Below, piece by piece: positions 1-7,030 of a stretch of 9,658 nt of DNA. The stretch is from JBJXFY01 sp046155815 (GTDB taxonomy: Bacteria; Verrucomicrobiota; Verrucomicrobiia; Limisphaerales; CAIMTB01): NCBI GenBank assembly GCA_046155815.1, contig JBJXFY010000412.1:1-9658 (forward strand). Reading direction: 5' to 3'. The notes under the pieces were generated by a model that was given only the letters and a program-made list of their open reading frames with translations, made no database searches and was not told the origin of the DNA. Each line of letters opens with the position of its first letter. Position 1 is the stretch's first letter. The position numbers and the translations under genes were made by a program.

Positions 1-756
1 CAGCGCCGGCCGCCGGGCGAGCAGCTCGAGGTACGTGCGGCGCACGAGGGCGGTGACTTCGTCGCGGCGGAACCGGAGCCACGCCGCGTCGTCCGGCGCG
101 GGTCGGTCCGGGCGGCCCGTGCGCCGCTGGAAGCGCTGCACGGCGACCGGGTTGTAGCCCCACTCGCGGCCGTTGTAGCGGATGTAGTCCCAGTGGAAGC
201 CGTCCACGTCGTAGCGCGTGACGAGGTCGAGCGCGACGCGGACGGTGTGCTCCTGCACGGCGGGGTGCGCGGGGTCGAAGGCGTAGTTGCCGCCGCCCCA
301 GCGCTGGCCGGCGTGGTTCTCCGTGAGCCAGTCCGGGTGGAGGCGGTAGGGATGATTGGCCTGCGGCGGGAGGGTGTTCTGCTGGTTCCAGATGTTGTAG
401 GTGACGATCCAGGCGTGGACCTCGAGGCGCGGGCCGAATCTGGTGTCGCGGGCTTCGCGCAGCAGCTCGGCGAGCGGATCGAAGCCGGCGGCCAGCTCGG
501 CGGCGCGCGGCTCGAGGGTGCTGTTGTAAAACGTGTCCCCGCGGCGGCGCATCTGGACGATCAACGCGTTGAAGTTGCCGCGGCGGGCGTCGGCCACGAG
601 CTGCCGTACCTCCGCGGCGGTCTTGAATCCGGGGTTGAAGGCGTCCACCCACAGCGCGCGGAACTCGGGCGGCGCGGCCTGCGCCCGGAGGGCGGGCGCG
701 GCCAGTCCCCCGAGAAGAAGCAGCGTGAGGCGAAGGCACGACACGGACGACAGCAC
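1..756 (-). CDS. GHL10 (DUF187) family secreted glycosyl-hydrolase-like protein, C-terminus cut by window edge
   Basis: Reading the minus strand from a GTG at 756-754 gives 252 uninterrupted codons down to base 1, so the gene continues out of the window. Residues 1-27 form a signal peptide: a short N-region, a Leu-rich core (LTLLLLGGLAAPAL) and an ARAQA-type end, probably cut before APPEF. The mature part opens with the family motif FRALWV (32-37). It then shows beta-strand/helix alternation such as FNALIVQMR (62-70), VHAWIVTYNIWN (from 113), and the hallmark YDVDGFHWDYIRY at 182-194. These match the GHL10/DUF187 TIM-barrel family, which includes E. coli DigH (YddW), a glycosidase acting on denuded peptidoglycan glycans, and Bacillus YngK. 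Family members are usually about 400-500 residues, so roughly half is visible. An in-frame TGA at 765-763 leaves GTG 756 as the earliest start; a second GTG lies four codons in. No strong ribosome-binding site is seen. The true substrate is unknown. It is divergent from the large glycosidase at 887. Confidence 0.87.
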   Translation of the reverse strand, partial: MLSSVSCLRLTLLLLGGLAAPALRAQAAPPEFRALWVDAFNPGFKTAAEVRQLVADARRGNFNALIVQMRRRGDTFYNSTLEPRAAELAAGFDPLAELLREARDTRFGPRLEVHAWIVTYNIWNQQNTLPPQANHPYRLHPDWLTENHAGQRWGGGNYAFDPAHPAVQEHTVRVALDLVTRYDVDGFHWDYIRYNGREWGYNPVAVQRFQRRTGRPDRPAPDDAAWLRFRRDEVTALVRRTYLELLARRPAL

Positions 757-886
757 GCGGGATCATCCGCCACGGAGGCGGGACGTGCAAACGCGGCCGG
801 CTCACCCCGCGGCGGCGCCGGCCCGGATGACAATCCTGTCACGCGCTTGACGCCGCCCGTGCCGTCGGGCCCGTTGCCGCCGCCGC
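757..886. promoter_or_regulatory. Divergent intergenic region between two secreted glycosidase genes, with a short dyad
   Basis: This 130 bp gap separates the start of the minus-strand GHL10 gene from the start of the plus-strand GH gene, so promoters for both should lie here or just inside the genes. An interrupted palindrome TGACA-ATCC-TGTCA sits at 828-841, a plausible regulator half-site pair. A TTGACG resembling a -35 hexamer is at 847-852, but I see no convincing -10 box at the right distance, so no promoter is called. The rest is GC-rich and featureless. Confidence 0.4.
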
Positions 887-3800
887 ATGACCTCCCCCCT
901 CCACCGCGCCGGCCCGTGGCTGGGCGTCGCCGCCTGCCTGGCCGCCCTGGCCGCGCCAAGCGCGACGTATGCCGACTTCCGCCTGCAGGCCTTCCCGCCG
1001 GCGCTCCGCGCCGACGACTCCGTGGCCGGCCCGGCCGCCGACCCGGACCGTGACGGCCGCGTCAATTTCGCCGAGCACGCGCTGGGCACGGATCCGTTGG
1101 TGGCCGACACCCGCCCGGTCTGGAAGGCGGACACTGCGCGGCGCGAGCTGACGTTCGCCGTGTCCCAGGCCAGCGCCGCCCGCGACGCCGCGCTACGCTT
1201 CCGTGTCACGGACGGCCTCGGCGTGCCCGGCACCGCCGCCGCGCTGGCGACGAACGACGCCTCCGTCGCCTGGACCACGCTGGCCGCGGCGCTGCCCGTG
1301 GAGCCGGCGCGGCCGGCGCGCTTCGCGCAGCTCGATGCCGAGGCCGTCCCGCCGCCCCCGGCAACGACGGGCTGGGTGTGGTTCGAGGCCGAGCCGCCCA
1401 ACGGCGAGGCCGGCGCCGACCTCTCGGGCGGCCAGATGACCTGGGTTGGGCCGGGCGGTTCGGTGCAGAAGACCGTCACCGTCCCGGCTGACGGCACCTA
1501 CTCGCTCTGGGTGCGGAAATTCTGGAACCCGCAGGGCTTCCGCTGGCGCGCGGGCGCAGGCGCTGCGTGGAACGAGTCGCGGGAGCAGTCGCTGGGCGAC
1601 CTCGTGATGCTGGGCGGCAACGCGGGGCGCCGGGTGGGCTGGGCCAACGTGGGCTCGGTCACGCTCCGCGCCGGGGCGCACGCCTTCCGGCTCGAGCCGA
1701 TCGCCGGCGACGCGAACACCACGGCCTACGACTGCTTCGTGCTGACGCGCGACCCCTTCACGCCACGCGGCCGGCTGAAGCCCGGCGAGGCCGTCAGCAT
1801 CAACGAGCCCGGCTGGTTCGCCTTCCAGCCGCAGTCTGACGAGTTTTCCTTCAGCCCGGTGGACCTGCGGCGGCTGAACGAGGCGGAGGCCGGCGAACAG
1901 GGCTTCATCCGCGCGGCCGGCGAGGATTTCCTCCACGAGAAGACCGGCCTTCCGGCGCGCTTCTGGGCGGTGAACGTCGGCCTGGGCGTCGCCGCAGCGT
2001 CGCCGCAGGAAGTGCAGACCTTCGCCCGCGCGATGGCCAAGCGCGGCGTGAACCTCGTCCGCATCCACGGCCCCGTCTACGATGGCAGCGGCCCCACGAT
2101 GGGCCGGCTGGACACCAACCGCGTGGCGCAGGTCCAGCACCTTGTCCACGCCCTGAAGCGCGAGGGCATCTACACCGCGCTGAGCCTCTACTTCCCGCTT
2201 TGGGTGCAGCTCGGCCCGGAGAACACGGACTTCCCGGGCTACTCCGGCGGCAAGCATCCCTTCGCCCTGCTCTACTTCAACCCGGCGTTCGAGTCACTTT
2301 ATCGGACATGGTGGCGCGGCCTGCTCACCGCGCCGAACCCCCACGGCCCGCCGCTCAAGGACGAGCCGGCCGTCGCCTTCGCGGAGATGGTCAACGAGGA
2401 CTCGACGCTGTTCTGGACCTTCAACCCCGACGCCGGCCAGGGCGGGAACATTCCCGACGCCCAGCGCGCGTTGCTGGAAGGACAATTCGGTGACTGGCTG
2501 CTCATGAGGTATCCCGGACTCACCCTCGCCCAGATCAAATCACAGAAGTGGGCCAACCTCGGAGTGGGTCACGACAACTTCGCCGCCGGCCGCGCCGGCT
2601 TCCGGCCGCTGTGGAACCTGTTCAACGAGCGCCGCCCGCGCGACCGCGATACGGCGGAGTTCCTGACCGAACTCATGACGCGCTTTCACCGGCGCACCTT
2701 CTCCTACTTCAAGGACGAGCTGGGATTCCGCGGGCTGGTGACCTGCTCGAACTGGAAGACGGCCTCGCCCCAGTACCTCGACCCGCTCGACAAGCTGGCC
2801 AATGACGTCGGCGACTTCTTCGACCGGCACGGCTACTTCGGCGGCCTGCACGAGGGGCCGAACAGCGCCTGGAACATCGAGGCCGGCCAGTCCTTCGACG
2901 ACCTCAGCGCGCTGAAGTTCCGCGGGCCCGCCGGCTCCGGCGACGACTTCGCCAACCCCATCTTCGACCTCATCTACTCGGGCAAGCCCTCCGTCATCTC
3001 CGAGATCAACTGGCCCGAGCCGAACCGCTTCCGCGCCGACATGGCCCTGGTGGGCGCCGCCTACGCCGCGCTCCAGGGCACGGACGCCGTGATGTGGTTT
3101 GCCGCCGGCGCGGGCACGTGGGACGGCCTGCCGGGCAAGTTCTCGATCCAGACGCCCGGCGTGCTCGGGCAGTTCCCCGCCGCCGCGCTGATCTACCGGC
3201 AGGGTCTCGTGCGCACCGCGCCGCGCGTCGTGGACCTCGACCTCAACATCGCCGACCTCCAGGCGCTGAAGGGCACGCCGCTGCCCGCGCCGCAGAACTT
3301 CGACCAGCTCCGCGGCGGCGATGTGCCGCCGGGCGGGGTGATCACGAACGTCGGCGCGGTGGATTCGCTTGCCTTCCTCGTCGGCCGCGTCGGCGCGGAC
3401 TTCGTGACGAACGCGCCCGCTTCCCGCGTCACCGACCTTTCACCGTGGCTCGACCGCACGAACCGGGTCGCGCGCAGCCACACCGGCGAGCTGGCGTGGC
3501 ACTGGGGTGCGGGCCGGCTGGAGATCAACGCGCCCGCCGCACAGGGCGTGGCCGGTTTCCTCGGCGCCGCCGGCCGCATCGAGCTGGCCGACGTGGTGAT
3601 CGAGTCACCGCTCGAGTACGGCGCCATCGTCGTCGTGGCGCTGGACGGGAAGCCCATCAGCGAGTCCGCGAAGCTGCTGGTGCAGGTGGCCGGCGAGGAG
3701 CGCCCGCACCAGTGGGCCACGGACCGGCCCGCCGGGAAGCGGAGCATCACGAACCGCGGCACCTTGCCGCTGATGGTGCGGCACTACGCCGGCCAGGTGG

Positions 3801-3937
3801 CCTGGAAGCGCCCCGACGCCGCCGGCCTCACCGCAACGCCGCTCGACCACAACGGGTACCGTCGCCCGGGAAACCCGCTCCCTGCCGCGCCGCTCGCGCT
3901 CGCGCCGGAGGTCGGGTCCTATCTCGTCGAGCGCTGA
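887..3937 (+). CDS. Secreted multidomain clan GH-A-type glycoside hydrolase with EF-hand-like loop and CBM-like module
   Basis: This is a 1016-residue exported protein. Residues 1-29 are a signal peptide (hydrophobic core WLGVAACLAALAA, cut near ATYA). Residues 52-63 fit an EF-hand loop exactly (D52, D54, D56, G57, E63) and are followed by ALGTDP, a calcium-loop element common in secreted PVC-group proteins. Residues about 163-290 (WVWFEAEPP... to ...YDCFVLT) look like a carbohydrate-binding beta-sandwich of CBM6/35 style. Residues about 335-775 form a TIM barrel: FLHEKTGLPARFWAVN, then GVNLVRIHG (387-395), then FAEMVNED with N503-E504, the Asn-Glu pair typical of the acid/base in clan GH-A, and PSVISEINWP with E706 as likely nucleophile. 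The last ~240 residues are beta-rich and end without a sorting signal. An in-frame stop at 848-850 and no other start codon before 887 fix ATG 887; no Shine-Dalgarno is visible. Substrate is not readable; a beta-linked plant or algal polysaccharide is an inference. The exact GH family is not assigned. Confidence 0.78.
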   Translation: MTSPLHRAGPWLGVAACLAALAAPSATYADFRLQAFPPALRADDSVAGPAADPDRDGRVNFAEHALGTDPLVADTRPVWKADTARRELTFAVSQASAARDAALRFRVTDGLGVPGTAAALATNDASVAWTTLAAALPVEPARPARFAQLDAEAVPPPPATTGWVWFEAEPPNGEAGADLSGGQMTWVGPGGSVQKTVTVPADGTYSLWVRKFWNPQGFRWRAGAGAAWNESREQSLGDLVMLGGNAGRRVGWANVGSVTLRAGAHAFRLEPIAGDANTTAYDCFVLTRDPFTPRGRLKPGEAVSINEPGWFAFQPQSDEFSFSPVDLRRLNEAEAGEQGFIRAAGEDFLHEKTGLPARFWAVNVGLGVAAASPQEVQTFARAMAKRGVNLVRIHGPVYDGSGPTMGRLDTNRVAQVQHLVHALKREGIYTALSLYFPLWVQLGPENTDFPGYSGGKHPFALLYFNPAFESLYRTWWRGLLTAPNPHGPPLKDEPAVAFAEMVNEDSTLFWTFNPDAGQGGNIPDAQRALLEGQFGDWLLMRYPGLTLAQIKSQKWANLGVGHDNFAAGRAGFRPLWNLFNERRPRDRDTAEFLTELMTRFHRRTFSYFKDELGFRGLVTCSNWKTASPQYLDPLDKLANDVGDFFDRHGYFGGLHEGPNSAWNIEAGQSFDDLSALKFRGPAGSGDDFANPIFDLIYSGKPSVISEINWPEPNRFRADMALVGAAYAALQGTDAVMWFAAGAGTWDGLPGKFSIQTPGVLGQFPAAALIYRQGLVRTAPRVVDLDLNIADLQALKGTPLPAPQNFDQLRGGDVPPGGVITNVGAVDSLAFLVGRVGADFVTNAPASRVTDLSPWLDRTNRVARSHTGELAWHWGAGRLEINAPAAQGVAGFLGAAGRIELADVVIESPLEYGAIVVVALDGKPISESAKLLVQVAGEERPHQWATDRPAGKRSITNRGTLPLMVRHYAGQVAWKRPDAAGLTATPLDHNGYRRPGNPLPAAPLALAPEVGSYLVER

Positions 3938-3980
3938 GGTCCCATCTGAAGTGCGGGGGCGGCCATCCCGCCGCGTGGAG

Positions 3981-4010
3981 GGTCTCCCGAGGCCGGAAGC
4001 CCTCGCGACC
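3981..4010. terminator. Possible hairpin downstream of the GH gene
   Basis: In the 149 bp gap between the GH gene and ppk1, GGTC (3981-3984) and CGAGG (3988-3992) pair with CCTCG (4001-4005) and GACC (4007-4010), leaving a small internal bulge and an 8-base loop. No T-run follows, so it is not a canonical intrinsic terminator. It could be a terminator used without a U-tract or a degenerate interspersed repeat. The rest of the gap is GC-rich except an A/T-richer patch near 4037-4055, where a ppk1 promoter might lie; I cannot define its boxes. Confidence 0.3.
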
Positions 4011-4086
4011 GGCGGCGACCGTCCCTGAGGCGGCGAGAACATTGTAACAGAAAACCGCTGGCCCGGCTGCGGCCGGCACGGTCTTA

Positions 4087-6240
4087 ATGCCAGTCTTTCG
4101 TCGTATGGCGGCCTCTGCCCCCAGGCACAACCCCACGCTTTTCCTGAACCGCGAGCTGAGCTGGCTGGAGTTCAACCAGCGCGTGCTCGACGAGGCGCTC
4201 AACCGCGCCAACCCGCTGCTCGAGCGGGTGAAGTTCTTCGGCATCACCAGCACGAACCTCGACGAGTTCTTCGAGGTGCGCGTGGCCGGGCTGAAGCAGC
4301 AGGTCGAGGGCGGCACGGGCGAGACGGGCGGCGACGGGCTGGGCCCCGCAGAGACGCTGCGTGCGGTCGAGGCGCGGGTGCGCCGGATGGCGGACGACCT
4401 TTACGGCTGCTGGCGCGGGCAGCTCGTGCCCGAGCTGGCCCGGCAGGGCATCCGCTTCCGCCGGCACGCCGAGCTGGACGAGGCCGCCCGCCGCTGGCTG
4501 GCCACGCACTACGAGGCGACCATCCACCCGGTGCTCACGCCGCTGAGCATTGACGAGTCGCATCCGTTTCCTGACCTGCAGAACAAGGCGCTGCACCTGG
4601 CGGTCGACCTCGAGGTCACGCGCTTCGGCGTGCGCGAGGAGCGCCTCGCCTTCGTGCACGTGCCGCCAAACCTGCCGCGGCTCGTGCGCCTGCCCGGCGG
4701 CGCGGGGCGCGACTACGTCTTCCTTGGCCAGGTGATCGGCGCGCACCTTGGGCGGCTCTTCCCGGGCGCGCTCATCCGCGGCTGGTGGGCGGTCCGGGTG
4801 ACGCGCAACGGCGAGCTGTACATTGACGAGGAGGAGGTCGCGAACCTCCTCAAGGCCGTCGAAAACGAGCTCCAGAACCGCCGCCGCGGCGCGGCCGTGC
4901 GTCTCGAGGTCGAGGCCGGCTGCCCGGAGCCGGTCCGCGCCCGCCTCCTCGAATGGCTCAGCCTCACGCCCGCCGACCTGTACGTGGTGGACGGCCCGCT
5001 GCATCCCGCCCGCATCATGATGATCGCGGACGGCGAGCATCCCGCCGCCCTGAAGGACCCGCCGTACACGGCGCCCGTCACGGCCTCGCTGGCCGGACGC
5101 GACGACCTGTTCGCGGCGGTCCGTGAGCGCGACCACCTGCTGCACCATCCCTTCGAAAGCTTCGAGCCGGTGATCGCCTTCCTCCAGCAGGCGGCGACCG
5201 ACCCGACCGTGCTGGCCATCAAGCAGACCCTCTACCGCACCGGCGGCGACCCCCGGATCGTGGGCGCGCTGATGGAGGCCGCCCGGCAGGGCAAGCAGGT
5301 GACGGCGGTGGTCGAGCTGATGGCGCGCTTCGACGAGCACAACAACATCCAGTGGGCGCGCCGGCTCGAGGAGGCCGGCGTCCACGTCGTGTACGGCCTG
5401 CGCGGCTACAAGATCCACGCGAAGATGACCCTCGTGGTGCGGGCCGAGCCGGACGGCATCCGCCGCTACCTGCACCTTGGCACGGGCAACTACAACGCCA
5501 CGACCGCGCGGCTCTACACCGACGTCAGCCTGCTCACCTGCCGGCCGGACTTCGGTGAGGACGCCACCACGCTCTTCAACCTGCTCACCGGGGCGTGCCA
5601 GTTCCAAGGCCTTCGCAAGTTCATCGTCGCCCCGTTCGAGCTGCATTCGCAGATGCTCTTCTTCATCCGCCGCGAGACGGAGAATGCCCGCCGCGGCCTG
5701 CCCGCGCGCATCACCGCCAAGATGAACTCGCTCGTGGACCCGGAGATCATCACGGCGCTCTACGCGGCGTCGCAGGCAGGCGTGGAGGTTGACCTCATCG
5801 TGCGCGGCACCTGCTGCCTGCGGCCCGGGCTCAAGGGCGTGAGCGAGCGCATCCGCGTGCGCAGCATCGTGGACCGCTTCCTCGAGCACAGCCGCATCTT
5901 TCATTTCGAGAACGCCTGCCAGCCGCAGGTCTTCGTCGGCAGCGCCGACTGGATGCCCCGCAACTTCCACCGCCGCATCGAGACGGTCTTTCCCATCGAG
6001 GACGGCAACCTGCGCGAGCGCCTCCTGGGCGAGGTGCTTGCCGCCAACCTGCGCGACAACACCCGCGCCCGCGTGCTCCAGCCGGACGGCAGCTACCGCC
6101 TGCTCAGGCCGCCCAAGGACGGGCCCGCGCACCGCAGCCAGACGGAGCTCATGCGCGCCGCGTCCGGCGCCGACGGCCCGCGCTCCCCGCGTGGCGACGT
6201 CCGGCCGCGGATGGAACTGCGCCCCCCGCCGCCTCGTTGA
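4087..6240 (+). CDS. ppk1: Polyphosphate kinase 1
   Basis: The protein makes inorganic polyphosphate from ATP, reversibly, through a phosphohistidine intermediate. It is 717 residues against 688 in E. coli and is collinear with it. The N-domain opens with NRELSWLEFNQRVLDEA (21-37), and STNLDEFFEVRVAGL (55-69) carries the nucleotide-binding Asn57. The phospho-acceptor is H444 in YKIHAK and the second active-site His is H601 in RFLEHSRIFHFEN. Relative to E. coli numbering, all of these keep a constant +9 offset: R384 (R375), R414 (R405), H444 (H435), Y477 (Y468), R573 (R564), H601 (H592). The enzyme should therefore be active. The last ~45 residues are an Arg/Pro-rich, probably disordered tail. 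An in-frame TAA at 4045-4047 excludes longer forms; ATG 4087 is used, with ATG 4105 (M7) an alternative, and neither has a clear ribosome-binding site. The esterase gene follows directly, so the two probably share a transcript. No Pho box was recognised upstream. Confidence 0.97.
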   Translation: MPVFRRMAASAPRHNPTLFLNRELSWLEFNQRVLDEALNRANPLLERVKFFGITSTNLDEFFEVRVAGLKQQVEGGTGETGGDGLGPAETLRAVEARVRRMADDLYGCWRGQLVPELARQGIRFRRHAELDEAARRWLATHYEATIHPVLTPLSIDESHPFPDLQNKALHLAVDLEVTRFGVREERLAFVHVPPNLPRLVRLPGGAGRDYVFLGQVIGAHLGRLFPGALIRGWWAVRVTRNGELYIDEEEVANLLKAVENELQNRRRGAAVRLEVEAGCPEPVRARLLEWLSLTPADLYVVDGPLHPARIMMIADGEHPAALKDPPYTAPVTASLAGRDDLFAAVRERDHLLHHPFESFEPVIAFLQQAATDPTVLAIKQTLYRTGGDPRIVGALMEAARQGKQVTAVVELMARFDEHNNIQWARRLEEAGVHVVYGLRGYKIHAKMTLVVRAEPDGIRRYLHLGTGNYNATTARLYTDVSLLTCRPDFGEDATTLFNLLTGACQFQGLRKFIVAPFELHSQMLFFIRRETENARRGLPARITAKMNSLVDPEIITALYAASQAGVEVDLIVRGTCCLRPGLKGVSERIRVRSIVDRFLEHSRIFHFENACQPQVFVGSADWMPRNFHRRIETVFPIEDGNLRERLLGEVLAANLRDNTRARVLQPDGSYRLLRPPKDGPAHRSQTELMRAASGADGPRSPRGDVRPRMELRPPPPR

Positions 6241-6941
6241 ACCGCCGCGCCGCCCGCGGCATGCTCGTGCCGATGCTCGACTCGCTCGTCATCCCGCCCC
6301 GCGAGCCCGGCCCGGCGTGGACGATGGTCGTCCTGCACGGGCTCGGCGACAGCCTGGCCGGCTACCGCTGGCTGCCCGACGCGCTGGACCTGCCGTGGCT
6401 CGGCTACCGGCTCGTCAACGCGCCGGACCACTACTTTGGCGGGTACTCGTGGTACGACTTCGCCGGCAATCCCGCGCCGGGCGTCATCCGCAGCCGGGCG
6501 TTGCTGCGCGAGTTCCTCGCCGGGCTGGAGGCGGAGGGCGTGCCGGCGGAGCGGACGTTCCTGCTCGGCTTCTCGCAGGGCTGCCTGATGACGCTGGACG
6601 TGGCGCTGCGCCACCCGCAGCGGCTCGCCGGCGCGGTGGGCATCAGCGGCTACGTCCACGAACCCGAGGCGCTCCTGCGCGAACTCGGCCCCGCCGCCCG
6701 CGAACAGCGCCTGCTGGTCACGCACGGCTCGCTCGACCCGCTCATCCCGATCGCGTCCGTCCGCGCGCAGATGGGGCTGCTGCGCGGCGCCGGCCTGCGG
6801 CTGGAATGGCGGGAGTTCCGCAAGGAGCACACCATCGCCGGCGAGGAGGAACTGGCGGTCATCCGGGAGTTCCTGGCGGCGGGGCGCACAGGCGCACTTC
6901 CCGGCACCACGGAGCCGGTCGGAAAACTCGGGAGCGGATAG
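6237..6941 (+). CDS. Alpha/beta-hydrolase esterase (phospholipase/carboxylesterase family, YpfH-like)
   Basis: This is a cytoplasmic serine hydrolase with no signal peptide. The triad is readable (numbered from the TTG): nucleophile S113 in GFSQG (111-115), D167 in HGSLDPLIPI, and H198 in RKEHTIAGEE. The oxyanion strand is VVLHGLGD (31-38). These fit the Abhydrolase_2 family (PF02230), which includes E. coli YpfH and small carboxylesterases and acyl-protein thioesterases, usually 200-240 residues. The longest form starts at TTG 6237 and overlaps the ppk1 stop (TTGA), giving 234 residues. ATG 6261 (226 residues) or ATG 6273 (222 residues) is just as plausible, because the family's conserved part begins near residue 14 and no start has a good ribosome-binding site. 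Either way the gene is tightly coupled to ppk1. The natural substrate is unknown, and a role in polyphosphate metabolism is not implied by the sequence. The gene ends three bases before a hairpin repeat. Confidence 0.85.
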   Translation: MNRRAARGMLVPMLDSLVIPPREPGPAWTMVVLHGLGDSLAGYRWLPDALDLPWLGYRLVNAPDHYFGGYSWYDFAGNPAPGVIRSRALLREFLAGLEAEGVPAERTFLLGFSQGCLMTLDVALRHPQRLAGAVGISGYVHEPEALLRELGPAAREQRLLVTHGSLDPLIPIASVRAQMGLLRGAGLRLEWREFRKEHTIAGEEELAVIREFLAAGRTGALPGTTEPVGKLGSG

Positions 6942-6944
6942 CGA

Positions 6945-7012
6945 GACAGGCTTCCAGACTGTCGCCGGGGCCTCCAGCCCCAGAGAACCAACACCCGGGC
7001 TGGAAGCCTGTC
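6945..7012. repeat. REP-like hairpin repeat between convergent genes
   Basis: A perfect 13 bp inverted repeat, GACAGGCTTCCAG (6945-6957) and CTGGAAGCCTGTC (7000-7012), encloses a second small hairpin, GGGGC-CTCCA-GCCCC (6967-6981). The left arm can also pair locally, GACAG (6945-6949) with CTGTC (6959-6963). The element fills nearly all of the 89 bp gap between the esterase (ending 6941) and the convergent glycosyltransferase (ending 7031). It resembles interspersed palindromic elements I associate with verrucomicrobial genomes, but only one copy is in this window. It could act as a two-way transcription terminator, though only a TTTT at 7017-7020 follows the right arm. Confidence 0.75.
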
Positions 7013-7030
7013 CCACTTTTCAGACCGGCC

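Noticed and set aside
847..875. TTGACG as a -35 promoter element for the GH gene
   Set aside because: No recognisable -10 hexamer follows at 16-18 bp in this GC-rich gap, so a promoter call would be guesswork.
193..1053. Plus-strand open frame opposite the GHL10 gene
   Set aside because: The minus strand carries a signal peptide and GHL10 motifs throughout. The plus-strand product is low-complexity and runs into the real GH gene in another frame.
1193..2257. 354-codon minus-strand frame inside the GH gene
   Set aside because: Antisense shadow of the barrel-coding region with no motif or plausible start signal.
3938..4086. Pho box or riboswitch ahead of ppk1
   Set aside because: I could not find the direct repeats of a Pho box or a conserved aptamer pattern; only one modest hairpin and an A/T-richer patch are visible.
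4084..6132. 682-codon open frame on the minus strand opposite ppk1
   Set aside because: It is rich in Arg, Ala, Val, Leu and His with no recognisable domain, and lies exactly antisense to a fully conserved ppk1. Long antisense frames are expected in high-GC genes because stops are rare there.
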